Counted from the stretch's first letter, positions 18,180 through 27,877 are shown. The stretch is 64,000 nt of DNA from Pontibacterium granulatum (GCF_029961155.1 NZ_JASBRH010000013.1:60202-124201), one strand, 5' to 3'. Program-made: numbers and translations. Notes: generated from the sequence alone by a model not told the origin.

Positions 18180-19069
18180 GTGCTTTTTGGAGCGCGTGGG
18201 TAATTGTAATTACCGCAGCAGTCATCGGTGGCTGCACATGGTTGCTACTTGCAACTCGCAAAAGCGAGACCTACAAGGAAGCAACTGACGAAACACTGGG
18301 TCACGAGTTCGACGGCATTGCAGAGTACGATAACCCTCTGCCACGCTGGTGGTTCCAGATGTTCCTTGCGACTGTAATCTTTGGTGTTGCATATTTGGCT
18401 CTGTACCCTGGCCTGGGTAACTTCCAGGGCCTGCTGGGCTGGTCCTCTACCGGCCAGTGGGAAGAGGAAATGGCACACGCAGAAGAACAGTACAAGCCAG
18501 TATTTGCAAAATACGCGGCAATGTCTGTAGAAGATCTGCAGCAGCCAGGCAACGAAGCTGGCCTTAAAATGGGTCAGCGTATGTTCGCGAACAACTGCTC
18601 CCTGTGCCACGGCTCTACCGCAACTGGTGCATACGGCTTCCCGAACCTGACCGATGACGATTGGCTGTATGGCGGCGACGCTGCAACAATCAAAGCAACC
18701 ATCACCAACGGTCGTAACGGCGGCATGCCACCATGGGGTGCTGTACTGGGTGAAGAAGGCGTGCGTGACGTAGCATCTTACGTGCTGAGCTTGAGTGGCC
18801 AGCAGGTAGACAGCGAATCTGCTGCTAAAGGCAAAACTCAGTTCCAGGCTCTGTGTACTGCATGTCACGGCGCTGACGGCACCGGAATGCACGCACTGGG
18901 CGCGCCAAATCTGACTGATAATGTATGGCTGTACGGCGGTTCTTTCGAGAAAGTTGCCCACACCATTCGTAATGGTCGTAACGGTGTAATGCCTGCGCAC
19001 AAATCTCTGCTGAACGAAGACAAGATCCACCTGATCACAGCTTACGTTTACAGCCTGTCTAACAAGTAA
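18176..19069 (+). CDS. ccoP: cbb3-type cytochrome c oxidase subunit III (diheme)
   Basis: 297 residues. Two N-terminal membrane helices (WVIVITAAVIGGCTWLLLA and FLATVIFGVAYLALYPG) precede two c-type heme domains with motifs CSLCH (~residues 141-145) and CTACH (~222-226), each followed by a Met-containing ligand loop (GGMPPWG, GVMPAHK). Accepts electrons from soluble cytochrome c. Last gene before a strong terminator. Confidence 0.96.
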   Translation: MSAFWSAWVIVITAAVIGGCTWLLLATRKSETYKEATDETLGHEFDGIAEYDNPLPRWWFQMFLATVIFGVAYLALYPGLGNFQGLLGWSSTGQWEEEMAHAEEQYKPVFAKYAAMSVEDLQQPGNEAGLKMGQRMFANNCSLCHGSTATGAYGFPNLTDDDWLYGGDAATIKATITNGRNGGMPPWGAVLGEEGVRDVASYVLSLSGQQVDSESAAKGKTQFQALCTACHGADGTGMHALGAPNLTDNVWLYGGSFEKVAHTIRNGRNGVMPAHKSLLNEDKIHLITAYVYSLSNK

Positions 19070-19083
19070 TTGCTTGGATAGAC

Positions 19084-19125
19084 AAAAAAAGGCGATATGA
19101 TCTAAATCATATCGCCTTTTTTTTT
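19084..19125 (+). terminator. Strong terminator after ccoP
   Basis: Perfect stem AAAGGCGATATGAT / ATCATATCGCCTTT with loop CTAA and nine Ts. It separates the structural operon from ccoG. Confidence 0.95.
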
Positions 19126-19217
19126 GGGCGGTTTATAATATTCAATAATGCTAATGAACCAGATACACAAAGGCTCAGCAGCATATAAGGATTTATATTT
19201 TTAGCGGTGAGCACCCA

Positions 19218-20648
19218 ATGAATCAGATACCAGTTCAAGATGTTACTCCCAAGAAGTCTGGTAACGGCAAAAAGGGCAAAGAGGATTTTGATCTCTATGC
19301 CAAGCGCGAACACATCTACGTAAAGTTCTACAAAGGATTCTTTAAGAATTTTCGCACCATCAGCAGCGCGATTATGCTTCTGATGTTTTACGGCTTCTCA
19401 TGGATTCAATGGGACGGCCGCCAAGCAGTGCTGTTTGACCTGCCAAACAGACAGTTCCACGTCTTGGGCATGACCTTCTGGCCTCAGGACTTTATGCTCC
19501 TGTCCTGGCTACTAATCATCCTAGCCTTCACCCTGTTCTTTGTGACCGTATTTGCTGGCCGACTCTGGTGCGGATACGCCTGTCCTCAGTTTGTATGGAC
19601 GTGGTTCTTTATCTGGGCAGAGCGTGTTACAGAGGGTGACCGCAACGCTCGCATGAAACTCGACAAAGCACCCTGGAACGGCAATAAGGTGATGCGCAAA
19701 GGTGCTAAGCATGCTCTCTGGCTCCTGATCGCTGTAACATCAGCCATTGCATTCGTTGGGTACTTCACTCCTATTCGCGAGCTGGTACCCGCAGTGCTTG
19801 CCTGGAATCTGGGCCCATGGGAAACCTGGTGGCTTGGCTTCCTCGCTGTAGCGACATACGGCAACGCAGGCTGGTTGCGTGAACAGGTATGTATCTATAT
19901 GTGCCCTTATGCGCGATTCCAGAGCGTTATGTTCGACCAGGATACACTGATCATCTCCTACGATGAGAAGCGTGGCGAAAACCGCGGTAAACGCAAGAAA
20001 AATGCAGACTACAAAGCGGACGGCCTTGGCGACTGTATCGACTGTAACGCCTGTGTGCACGTTTGCCCTGTCGGCATTGATATCCGCGACGGCCTCCAGT
20101 ACGAGTGTGTTGCATGCGGAGCCTGTGTTGACGCTTGTGACTCCATGATGGACCGCATGGGTTACGAGCGAGGTTTGGTGCGCTATACCACCGAACACGC
20201 GCTGGACGGCAACGAAACCAAGTTACTCCGCCCTCGCCTTATCGGTTACTTCGCGTGCTTGATGGCAATGTGCATCGCCTTCGGTTACACCATCCTGAGT
20301 CGTGTTCCACTGGAAGTGGATATCCTGCGTGACCGCGGCCAGCTGTATGTTGAAAACGCACAAGGCAAGATCGAAAACGTGTACACCATGAAGATCGCCA
20401 ACAAAGAACAGGTCGACCACCAGTACCAGATCAGCGTTATGGGTCTGGACGGACTGGAACTGATCGGCGACGAGATTGTAACCATCAAGTCTGGTGAACT
20501 TCTGGATCACCCTGTACGCCTGCAGATCGCACCAAAGTACATCAGCAAGCCGAACTACGATATTAGGTTTAAGGTGGAAGCTCTCGATGACGCCAGTATT
20601 GTCGTCGAAGAGGAAAACCGCTTCATTGGTCCCGCGCCGCGACGATAA
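19218..20648 (+). CDS. ccoG: cbb3 oxidase assembly protein CcoG (FixG/RdxA), polyferredoxin
   Basis: 476 residues. Five or so membrane helices, a membrane-side Cys motif (CGYACPQFVW) and two 4Fe-4S ferredoxin motifs (CIDCNACVHVCP, then CVACGACVDACD, residues ~273-313). The C-terminal periplasmic Ig-like domain begins near residue 380. CcoG is a cupric reductase needed for copper delivery to CcoN. Its ATG is 148 bp after the ccoP stop, behind the terminator, so it has its own promoter or relies on readthrough. Confidence 0.95.
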   Translation: MNQIPVQDVTPKKSGNGKKGKEDFDLYAKREHIYVKFYKGFFKNFRTISSAIMLLMFYGFSWIQWDGRQAVLFDLPNRQFHVLGMTFWPQDFMLLSWLLIILAFTLFFVTVFAGRLWCGYACPQFVWTWFFIWAERVTEGDRNARMKLDKAPWNGNKVMRKGAKHALWLLIAVTSAIAFVGYFTPIRELVPAVLAWNLGPWETWWLGFLAVATYGNAGWLREQVCIYMCPYARFQSVMFDQDTLIISYDEKRGENRGKRKKNADYKADGLGDCIDCNACVHVCPVGIDIRDGLQYECVACGACVDACDSMMDRMGYERGLVRYTTEHALDGNETKLLRPRLIGYFACLMAMCIAFGYTILSRVPLEVDILRDRGQLYVENAQGKIENVYTMKIANKEQVDHQYQISVMGLDGLELIGDEIVTIKSGELLDHPVRLQIAPKYISKPNYDIRFKVEALDDASIVVEEENRFIGPAPRR

Positions 20649-20695
20649 GTCGCACCTTTAGACCAATAACCGCACTTGCTAATTAGGGTAAAATA

Positions 20696-20727
20696 ACCGT
20701 GTCGCTTCCGGCGACGCGGTTTTTTTA
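20696..20727 (+). terminator. Terminator after ccoG
   Basis: ACCGTGTCGC / GCGACGCGGT stem (one T-G wobble), short TTCCG loop, seven Ts. The remaining 124 bp to ccoH show no further feature. Confidence 0.85.
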
Positions 20728-20851
20728 GCAACGCTTGACCCGTACTAAAAAAAACGCAGTTGAAGCAAGCAATCGCAGCAGTTGGGGACCTCTTAAGCGT
20801 CTGTTCCTGTATACTGCCACCGACCGCAATTCGTTCACCTAGATTTTAGAG

Positions 20852-21394
20852 ATGTCGATGAGTAAGCAAAATCCTGCAGTTGCCCCTTGGTACAAACAAC
20901 CTTGGCTATGGTTCATTCTCGCACCACTGATTGCCGTATTCATTTATGGTTTTGCATTCCTGTACATCTCTATCGTGACCCACGACGGCATCGTCAAGGA
21001 TGACTACTACAAAGAGGCCCGCGGTTATCACGTTGATGACTCACGCCAACAATATACACGTGAACTTGGCCTCAGCGGCGACCTGACCTTCGACCTGTTG
21101 ACCGGCGATGTAGTCGTGAACTTGAGTGGCAATCTGGACTCATTGCCAGAGTTTCTGACTCTAGGCATCATTCACCCAACCCACCAGAATTACGATCAAT
21201 ACCTGACATTGCGTAACCAGCCAGGCACGACTAACTTCATCGGCAGTTTACAGGGTAAGATTCTGGGTAAACGCTACATGACCCTGACACCTGAAGATGA
21301 AAGCTGGCGTCTGCGCGCTGAGATTACTGTTAGCACTAACCGTGCGAAAAACTCAGACGCCCCGGTTAAAGCCACGCTCTCAGCTTCAAAGTAA
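20852..21394 (+). CDS. ccoH: cbb3 oxidase assembly protein CcoH (FixH family)
   Basis: 180 residues: an N-terminal anchor (WLWFILAPLIAVFIYGFAFL) and a periplasmic FixH domain with the typical VKDDYYKEAR motif. CcoH interacts with CcoN during assembly. Ends 3 bp before ccoI and is surely co-transcribed. In-frame ATGs lie at codons 1 and 3; either could be used. Confidence 0.92.
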   Translation: MSMSKQNPAVAPWYKQPWLWFILAPLIAVFIYGFAFLYISIVTHDGIVKDDYYKEARGYHVDDSRQQYTRELGLSGDLTFDLLTGDVVVNLSGNLDSLPEFLTLGIIHPTHQNYDQYLTLRNQPGTTNFIGSLQGKILGKRYMTLTPEDESWRLRAEITVSTNRAKNSDAPVKATLSASK

Positions 21395-21397
21395 TAG

Positions 21398-23866
21398 ATG
21401 AACAGTTCACTCCCGCCATCGCAGTCCGCTGAAACAGGCTGCTATCACTGTGGTCAAGACATACCCCAGGGCAGCAGTTTTTTCACAATTATCGAAGAAA
21501 AACCTCGCCAGATGTGCTGCCCTGGCTGCCAGGCTGTCGCTCAGACGATTGTCGACAGCGGCCTGGACAACTTTTACAAGCATCGCGCGACGACTTCCTA
21601 TACCCCGGACTTCACCCTCAAGTCGGTGTCGGAAGCGCAACTGAGTGAACTGGCTCTCTATGACCAGGATTCGATTCAGCAGGATTTTGTTGTTACTGCT
21701 GAGAACGGACTGAAAGAAGCCACCTTGGTAATTGAAGGCATTACCTGTGCAGCCTGCGTATGGCTGCTGGAACATCACCTCAACAAACAGGACGGTGTAG
21801 AAAAAGCCAGCGTCAATCTGACCAATCACCGTGCCCGTCTGACCTGGAACCCGCAGATATTGCCATTGAGCATGTTGCTGGCGGAAATCTACCGCATCGG
21901 TTACCAGGCACACCCTTACACCCCCAATAAAGAAGAACAGCTGCTGGATCAGGAACGCAAGCGTGCAACTCGCCGCCTTGGTGTAGCTGGTTTGGGCATG
22001 ATGCAGGTGATGATGATCGCCGTCGCACTCTACGGTGGCGCCCTGCAAGGGATTGAAAGCAAACACGTTACTTTTATGCGCTGGGCAAGCATGGTCATCG
22101 CTACGCCTGTGATTCTATATGCGGCCCGCCCGTTCTTTGTAGCCGCACTGCGCGACCTGCGCACGCGCCATTTGAGCATGGATGTCCCGGTATCGATCGC
22201 TGTCGGCGGCGCATATCTGGCCAGTGTCTGGGCCACCGTCACCGATAGCGGTGAGGTCTACTTTGACTCGGTGACGATGTTCACTTTCTTTCTGCTGATC
22301 GGCCGCTTCCTGGAGATGCAGGCACGCCATCGCACCGGCCGAGCCGGTAACGCAATGCTTAACCTTTTACCGGCATCCGCCATTAAGGTGATCGATGGCG
22401 AAGAGACCATGATTCCCGCGAAAGAGCTGGCCGTGGGTGATCGGGTCATCATAAAACCGGGCCACACGGTACCGGCCGACGGTCGCATTATCGCGGGCAA
22501 CAGCTCTATTGACGAGTCTGCACTGACCGGGGAATACCTGCCCATCCGCAAAGAACAGGGCGACGAAGTCATTGGCGGCACCATTAACGTCGAAAACCCA
22601 ATCACCCTTGAAGTGACACGTATCGGCGCCGAAAGTCAGCTTTCCTCCATCGTCCGCCTGCTCGAACGTGCGCAAGAAGACAAACCCAAGGCCGCGCAAC
22701 TGGCAGACCGTGTAGCCAGCTATTTTGTCGCCGCCGTACTGCTGACTGCGGTTACTGTCGGTTTTAGCTGGTGGCTGATTTCACCGGAGGACGCCTTCTG
22801 GATAACGCTTTCCGTACTCGTAGTGACGTGCCCTTGTGCCCTGTCTCTGGCGACGCCAACTGCGCTTACCGCCGCGACTGGCACACTGCGCCAGAACGGC
22901 GTACTGATCACCCGCGGTCATGTCCTGGAAAGCCTGTCCCGCGCCACACACATTGTGTTTGATAAAACAGGCACCCTCACTGAGGGCAACCTGACCCTGC
23001 AGGACACCTTGTCATTAGATGATCATACGACCGATCATCACTTGCAGATCGCAGCCGCGCTGGAGAAACATTCCGAGCATCCTATCGCACAGGCATTCCA
23101 TGCGGTTTTCACCCCATACAAGGCCGAAAACCTACAGGCCACACTCGGCCAGGGACTTGAGGGCCAAATTGACGGCCTGCGCTACCGCATCGGCAAACCG
23201 GACTATGCGTTTGCCGTGTGCTCGAACACTCATACCAAACCGTACCTGCCTGCAGTCTGCGGGCAATGGTTGCTGCTGTGTAACGAAACCGCTCCATTGG
23301 CATGGTTTCGCCTGAATGATCAGGTACGGCCCGAAGCGGCCCAAACCATCAAACATCTGCATCAGCTTGGCCTTAAGTGTGAAATGCTGACAGGTGACAG
23401 TTCCAGCGCCGTTGACGAAGTTGCCACAGCACTGGGCATAGACACCGTGATTTCAGGCGTATCGCCTGAGCAGAAGCTGAAACACATCCAGCAACTGCAG
23501 CGTGAAGGTGCGCAGGTGATCATGGTTGGCGACGGCATTAACGACATCCCGGTACTTGCGGGTGCGCAAACCTCGATTGCTATGGGATCAGCAACAGACT
23601 TGGCAAAGACCAATGCCGATGGTGTATTGATCTCTGCAGACCTGATGCGCCTGACCGATGCCATCCGATTGTCACGCAAAACACGCAGCATCATCCGCCA
23701 GAACCTGGCATGGTCAGCCGGCTACAATCTGCTTGCCCTGCCTCTCGCCGCACTTGGCTTCATTGCACCTTATATGGCTGCGCTGGGTATGTCTCTCAGC
23801 TCAATTGTGGTTGTCGCCAATGCCCTGCGCTTATCTAAACTCGGTAAGGCCAATCGTGTAAAATAG
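21398..23866 (+). CDS. ccoI: Copper-translocating P1B-type ATPase CcoI/FixI
   Basis: 822 residues. The N-terminal Cys-rich domain (CYHCGQDIPQG...CCPGCQ) is found in FixI-type ATPases; it is followed by an HMA domain with GITCAACV (~residues 114-121), eight predicted membrane helices, transport motif TCPCALSLATP (CPC ~478-480), phosphorylation site DKTGTLTEG (Asp ~522), the SEHPIAQAF (HP) motif and the hinge MVGDGINDIPVL. It exports Cu(I) for cbb3 metallation rather than for detoxification; the FixI assignment rests on both sequence and context. Confidence 0.95.
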   Translation: MNSSLPPSQSAETGCYHCGQDIPQGSSFFTIIEEKPRQMCCPGCQAVAQTIVDSGLDNFYKHRATTSYTPDFTLKSVSEAQLSELALYDQDSIQQDFVVTAENGLKEATLVIEGITCAACVWLLEHHLNKQDGVEKASVNLTNHRARLTWNPQILPLSMLLAEIYRIGYQAHPYTPNKEEQLLDQERKRATRRLGVAGLGMMQVMMIAVALYGGALQGIESKHVTFMRWASMVIATPVILYAARPFFVAALRDLRTRHLSMDVPVSIAVGGAYLASVWATVTDSGEVYFDSVTMFTFFLLIGRFLEMQARHRTGRAGNAMLNLLPASAIKVIDGEETMIPAKELAVGDRVIIKPGHTVPADGRIIAGNSSIDESALTGEYLPIRKEQGDEVIGGTINVENPITLEVTRIGAESQLSSIVRLLERAQEDKPKAAQLADRVASYFVAAVLLTAVTVGFSWWLISPEDAFWITLSVLVVTCPCALSLATPTALTAATGTLRQNGVLITRGHVLESLSRATHIVFDKTGTLTEGNLTLQDTLSLDDHTTDHHLQIAAALEKHSEHPIAQAFHAVFTPYKAENLQATLGQGLEGQIDGLRYRIGKPDYAFAVCSNTHTKPYLPAVCGQWLLLCNETAPLAWFRLNDQVRPEAAQTIKHLHQLGLKCEMLTGDSSSAVDEVATALGIDTVISGVSPEQKLKHIQQLQREGAQVIMVGDGINDIPVLAGAQTSIAMGSATDLAKTNADGVLISADLMRLTDAIRLSRKTRSIIRQNLAWSAGYNLLALPLAALGFIAPYMAALGMSLSSIVVVANALRLSKLGKANRVK

Positions 23867-23900
23867 GCCTACACAGGTCATCTAACCGGACAGCTCCGTT

Positions 23901-24104
23901 ATGGACATTATTTTTCTGCTTATTCCAATCGCCATCATCTTTGTTGCCTGTGCGATCTGGGCATTTTTTTACAGTGTAAACAGCGGCCAGTTTGAAGACC
24001 TGGAGACGCCTGCGCACAGCATCCTGTTCGAAGACGACGAACACCTGATCCCTGAAGACGCCAAGAAGCAGGACAAAGACAACCAAGGTCAGACGCCCGA
24101 ATGA
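23901..24104 (+). CDS. ccoS: cbb3 oxidase assembly protein CcoS
   Basis: 67 residues: one membrane helix (IIFLLIPIAIIFVACAIWAFFYSV), then the CcoS-typical GQFEDLETPAHSILFEDD motif and an acidic tail. Required for heme and copper insertion. Overlaps the next ATG by 4 bases (ATGA). Confidence 0.93.
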   Translation: MDIIFLLIPIAIIFVACAIWAFFYSVNSGQFEDLETPAHSILFEDDEHLIPEDAKKQDKDNQGQTPE

Positions 24105-24766
24105 ATGAGCCCCTGGCCCTTTCTACTGCATTTATCCTCGGACTTCTTGGTGGCACCCACTGCTTAGGGATGTGCGGAGGCATTGCGGCCACCGTATCCA
24201 TGAGCTCTCCTCAAGGTTGGCGTGGCACCCTGATGCTGGGTGGATATAATATTGGCCGGGTGGCAAGCTATACAGCCGCTGGCGCCCTGATCGGCAGCCT
24301 GAGCTGGCTGATGCGTGATCAGCAGCTTGTACTTATCCTGCGGACGTTTGCCGGACTGATGCTGATCGCCATGGGGCTCTATGTCGCCCAGTGGTGGCAA
24401 GGGCTGACTTACATTGAGAAAGCCGGTGGCAACCTTTGGAAGCATATTCAGCCACTGGCCAGCAGGCTCCTTCCGGTTAAAAACCTGCCGCAGGCTATTG
24501 CATTAGGTATTCTGTGGGGCTGGCTCCCTTGCGGACTGGTATACAGTACCCTGATCTGGTCGTCTGCCGCAGCAGACTGGACACTGAGCGCGCAGCTGAT
24601 GCTGATGTTTGGCTTGGGGACCTTGCCCACTATGCTGCTAACCGGTTTATTGGCTCAACGCGTTCGACAGATGTTCCAACAGCGACTGACGCGCGGAATT
24701 TTTGGCTCCATCATTATCGTATTCGGCGTTTACACGCTTCCATGGCAAGGGCTGCTCGCACTTTGA
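24101..24766 (+). CDS. SafE/DsbD_2-type membrane protein linked to cbb3 assembly
   Basis: 221 residues, about six membrane helices, with the family signature GLLGGTHCLGMCGGIAATV (Cys in the first helix) and LPCGLVYSTLIWS in the fourth. This resembles the DsbD transmembrane domain/TauE-like family regularly found after ccoS. Possible role: transmembrane redox or copper handling for the oxidase. Function remains inferential. Confidence 0.85.
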   Translation: MNEPLALSTAFILGLLGGTHCLGMCGGIAATVSMSSPQGWRGTLMLGGYNIGRVASYTAAGALIGSLSWLMRDQQLVLILRTFAGLMLIAMGLYVAQWWQGLTYIEKAGGNLWKHIQPLASRLLPVKNLPQAIALGILWGWLPCGLVYSTLIWSSAAADWTLSAQLMLMFGLGTLPTMLLTGLLAQRVRQMFQQRLTRGIFGSIIIVFGVYTLPWQGLLAL

Positions 24767-24804
24767 CTTATATCAAGGTTTACGCGCCATAGCGCCCCTA
24801 GAAT
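24763..24804 (+). promoter_or_regulatory. Class II FNR-dependent promoter of hemN
   Basis: FNR box TTGACTTATATCAA (24763-24776, a full consensus match) is followed after exactly 22 bp by TAGAAT (24799-24804), one mismatch from the -10 consensus. This is the spacing expected for a box centred at -41.5. It overlaps the end of the preceding gene. Predicted start of transcription is ~24811. Confidence 0.85.
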
Positions 24805-24839
24805 TGCCGGGTTTTGACATTAGTTAAGAGGTAGAGACT

Positions 24840-26231
24840 TTGGACAACAACAACCTGATCAAGTGGGATCTGGATCTGATTAAGCGTTACGATCTGTCTG
24901 GGCCTCGCTATACCTCTTACCCGACTGCACTGCAGTTTGATCCGGAGCTGTCCGCAAACAGCTTGATCGAAACCGGTATGCAGACCACCGATACCGAAGC
25001 ACCGCTGTCCCTGTACTTTCACATCCCTTTCTGCGCCCACGTTTGCTATTACTGCGCGTGCAACAAAGTGATCACACGCAACCGCAAAAAGGCACAGCCC
25101 TACCTTGATACGGTATACAAAGAGATGGCACAGGTATCTCAGTGGTACAGCAATGACCGCGTCGTAAACCAGCTTCACTGGGGCGGCGGCACCCCGACCT
25201 TTATCAGCGATGACCAGATGGTCGATCTGATGACCAAGACTCGTCAGCACTTCAACCTGCGAGACGATGACAAGGGCGACTACTCAATCGAGATCGATCC
25301 GCGCGAAGCAAACCCGGATACCATCAAAGTTTTGCGTGACATCGGCTTCAACCGCATCAGTCTAGGGGTGCAGGACGTGCACGAAGAGGTACAGAAGGCG
25401 GTCAACCGCGTGCAACCAACCGCACAGACCCAGGCCGTTCTGGATACAGCGCGTGAACACGGCTTCAAGTCGATCAACATGGATCTGATCTACGGCTTGC
25501 CGCATCAAACAGAAAACAGCTTCCGCGAAACGCTGGACACCGTTATCGCAATGAATCCAGACCGCCTGTCCGTATTCAACTACGCGCACATGCCGGACCG
25601 TTTCCGCTCCCAGAAGCACATCGATGCATCAACGCTTCCGAGCCCGGAAACCAAACTGGCGATCCTGGAAAACACCATCAAAACCCTTTTGGATGCGGGT
25701 TATGCCTACATCGGCATGGACCACTTTGCCAAGCCCGACGACGAACTGGCACTGGCCCAGCAGAACGGCCAGTTGCACCGTAACTTCCAGGGCTACACCA
25801 CACACGCGGACTGCGACCTGGTCGCGATGGGCGTATCCTCTATCAGCCAGATTGGGCGTGTGTACTACCAGAACGAACACGACATCGCCAGCTACACCAA
25901 AGCCGTCGAGGAACATAACTTTGCCGTGAAACGTGGTGTCGTAATGAATGATGACGATGTGCTGCGCGGCGAAGTGATCAAGCAGCTGATCTGCCACTTC
26001 GAACTGGATACTGCACAGATCGAAAAACGTTTTGCGATCGACTTTTCAGACTACTTCGCAGCCGAACAAGAAGAACTGTCTCAATTTGCTCAGGATGGCC
26101 TGATCACCGTAACCAACGGCGTCATCCGGGTGACACCGGCTGGTCGTTTGTTGATCCGTCGTATCTGCATGTCGTTCGATGCTTATATCCCCAAAATGCA
26201 GGCGACCAACGGTTTTTCCCGTATTATCTAA
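24840..26231 (+). CDS. hemN: Oxygen-independent coproporphyrinogen III oxidase HemN
   Basis: 463 residues, TTG start with an AAGAGG ribosome site. Radical-SAM motif CYYCACNK (Cys ~62/66/69, CxxxCxxC with the extra Cys of HemN), then GGGTPTFIS and SIEIDPREA, all characteristic of true HemN rather than HemW. It decarboxylates coproporphyrinogen III without O2, supplying heme to the cbb3 oxidase under low oxygen. Controlled by the FNR promoter just upstream. Confidence 0.95.
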   Translation: MDNNNLIKWDLDLIKRYDLSGPRYTSYPTALQFDPELSANSLIETGMQTTDTEAPLSLYFHIPFCAHVCYYCACNKVITRNRKKAQPYLDTVYKEMAQVSQWYSNDRVVNQLHWGGGTPTFISDDQMVDLMTKTRQHFNLRDDDKGDYSIEIDPREANPDTIKVLRDIGFNRISLGVQDVHEEVQKAVNRVQPTAQTQAVLDTAREHGFKSINMDLIYGLPHQTENSFRETLDTVIAMNPDRLSVFNYAHMPDRFRSQKHIDASTLPSPETKLAILENTIKTLLDAGYAYIGMDHFAKPDDELALAQQNGQLHRNFQGYTTHADCDLVAMGVSSISQIGRVYYQNEHDIASYTKAVEEHNFAVKRGVVMNDDDVLRGEVIKQLICHFELDTAQIEKRFAIDFSDYFAAEQEELSQFAQDGLITVTNGVIRVTPAGRLLIRRICMSFDAYIPKMQATNGFSRII

Positions 26232-26328
26232 CCCGGTTTAATTTGCAGCAAAGCTTCACCGATTTGCTCAAATTGTGGATAATGACGCCGAGTAGCCTCT
26301 CAAACCTAACTAATTTCAGGGCCTGATT

Positions 26329-27117
26329 ATGGGTGATATAAAGTCGACAGAAGGGAAACTGCGAAGCCTTCAACAGGTTCATTGCCAGACCTGCAGCTTA
26401 AGTTCACTGTGCCTGCCGGTGTCACTGGACATGACCGAAATGGAACGCCTCGATAACATTATCGATAAGAGCCGTCCGTTGAAAAAAGGCGAGCACCTGT
26501 TCCATCAGGGAGAGCCGTTTACATCTGTATACGCTATCCGCGCCGGAACCATTAAAAGCTACACCATCACCAACGAAGGTGAAGAACAGATCACTGGCTT
26601 CTTCTTCCCGGGTGAACTGGTTGGCCTTGGTGGCTTCGACGAAAACAGCTACCCGGTCTCTGCCAAGATTCTGGAAACCACAACCGTTTGCGAAATTCCG
26701 TTTGAGCGTCTGGATGATCTCTCCGGTCAACTGCCAGAATTGCGCCGTCAGATTCTGCGCACCATGAGTAAAGAGATTCGCGACGAACAGCAGATGATGC
26801 TGTTGCTGTCCAAGAAAAATGCCGAGCAGCGTGTTGCCACCTTCCTAATCAAACTGTCTCAGCGCTTCAAGGCACGTGGTTATTCCGCGTCCCAATTCCG
26901 CCTGTCGATGTCCCGAAACGAAATTGGTAACTACCTGGGTCTGGCGGTCGAAACGGTAAGTCGTATCTTTACACGCTTCCAGAAGAGCGAGCTGATCCGC
27001 GTGGATGGTAAAGAAGTTGAGTTACTGGATCTTGATCAGCTGTACTCCCTGTCCGGCGAATGCCCGACCTCCGGAGAAGCAAACAACTGTGGCGAAGAAT
27101 CCGACGCCGCATCCTGA
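26329..27117 (+). CDS. fnr: FNR/Anr-type oxygen-sensing transcription regulator
   Basis: 262 residues. N-terminal cluster Cys ([13 protein letters not shown]) plus a fourth Cys in [12 protein letters not shown] provide the O2-labile 4Fe-4S site; a cyclic-nucleotide-fold domain and a dimer helix follow. The C-terminal HTH contains [23 protein letters not shown], with the E-xx-S-R recognition residues that read TTGAT. The extreme C terminus is slightly longer than in E. coli, with two extra Cys. It is the expected regulator of the boxes before ccoN and hemN. Confidence 0.95.
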   Translation: MGDIKSTEGKLRSLQQVHCQTCSLSSLCLPVSLDMTEMERLDNIIDKSRPLKKGEHLFHQGEPFTSVYAIRAGTIKSYTITNEGEEQITGFFFPGELVGLGGFDENSYPVSAKILETTTVCEIPFERLDDLSGQLPELRRQILRTMSKEIRDEQQMMLLLSKKNAEQRVATFLIKLSQRFKARGYSASQFRLSMSRNEIGNYLGLAVETVSRIFTRFQKSELIRVDGKEVELLDLDQLYSLSGECPTSGEANNCGEESDAAS

Positions 27118-27136
27118 TACCAACAAGGCAAAAAAA

Positions 27137-27163
27137 AGCGTCCTTTGCCAAGGGCAAAGGACG
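27137..27163 (-). terminator. Strong hairpin downstream of fnr, T-run on the opposite strand
   Basis: 12-bp perfect stem GCGTCCTTTGCC / GGCAAAGGACGC with loop AAG. Only the leftward strand has a run of eight Ts, although the neighbouring genes (fnr, apt) both read rightward. On the fnr transcript it is a bare hairpin preceded by As. Confidence 0.6.
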
Positions 27164-27282
27164 CCAGCCAGTTGCACAATGAAGTAGCCATCTCAGTGTG
27201 TAACCCAACGGTCCTATTAGACCTGTGAACCACTTCCAAAACATTGAGCCATATCAAGCCGTACCCACTCCAGGAGTAAACG

Positions 27283-27825
27283 ATGTCCTACGATGAATGT
27301 TATATCAAGTCAGTCATGCGCACGATTCCCGACTGGCCAGAGCCCGGCATCCAATTCCGTGACATCACACCGCTGTTTAAGGATCCAAAAGCACTGCGCA
27401 TGATCGCAGACTCTTTTATCCAGCGTTATATCGACAGCGAGATCACCCACATCGCATCGATTGATGCACGTGGCTTTCTTATTGCCTCCATCATGGCTTA
27501 CCAACTGAACATTCCACTGGTACTGGTGCGCAAGAAAGGCAAACTACCGGGTGAGACCATCCATGAAGAGTACAAACTGGAGTACGGGACTGCGTCCGTC
27601 GAAATGCAGATCGACGCCGTTGCTGAAGGCGACAAAGTACTGGTCTTTGATGACCTGATTGCGACTGGCGGAACCATTCTGGCCGCGTGTAGCCTCGTTA
27701 AACAACTGGGTGGGGAAGTAGTCGAAGCTGCTGCATTGATCGATCTACCGGATCTGCAGGGGTCTGCGCGCATCCAGGAAATTGGCGTACCGGTACACAC
27801 ACTGATGGCGTATGAAGGGCTTTAA
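27283..27825 (+). CDS. apt: Adenine phosphoribosyltransferase
   Basis: 180 residues, the family length. PRPP-binding motif VLVFDDLIATGGTILAA (residues ~122-138) and the N-terminal IPDWPEPGIQFRDITPLF are diagnostic. Converts adenine and PRPP to AMP in purine salvage. Monocistronic, followed by its own terminator. Confidence 0.96.
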   Translation: MSYDECYIKSVMRTIPDWPEPGIQFRDITPLFKDPKALRMIADSFIQRYIDSEITHIASIDARGFLIASIMAYQLNIPLVLVRKKGKLPGETIHEEYKLEYGTASVEMQIDAVAEGDKVLVFDDLIATGGTILAACSLVKQLGGEVVEAAALIDLPDLQGSARIQEIGVPVHTLMAYEGL

Positions 27826-27851
27826 TCCCTTTAACGTTCACAGATACGTAT

Positions 27852-27877
27852 AAGGGCTGTCATCGACGGCCCTTTTT
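27852..27877 (+). terminator. Terminator of apt
   Basis: AAGGGC-T-GTC / GAC-G-GCCCTT stem with a 3-base loop and five Ts, ~27 bp after the apt stop. Between here and rdgC (27878-28153) there is only a small ATACGCC/GGCGTAT hairpin (27887-27909) and nothing else recognisable. Confidence 0.8.

Noticed and set aside
19097..19110. ATGATCTAAATCAT as an FNR-like box
   Set aside because: Mismatched at both outer positions and fully part of the ccoP terminator stem-loop.
19107..19313. 68-codon leftward hydrophobic frame between ccoP and ccoG
   Set aside because: It overlaps the ccoP terminator and the ccoG start; no ribosome site.
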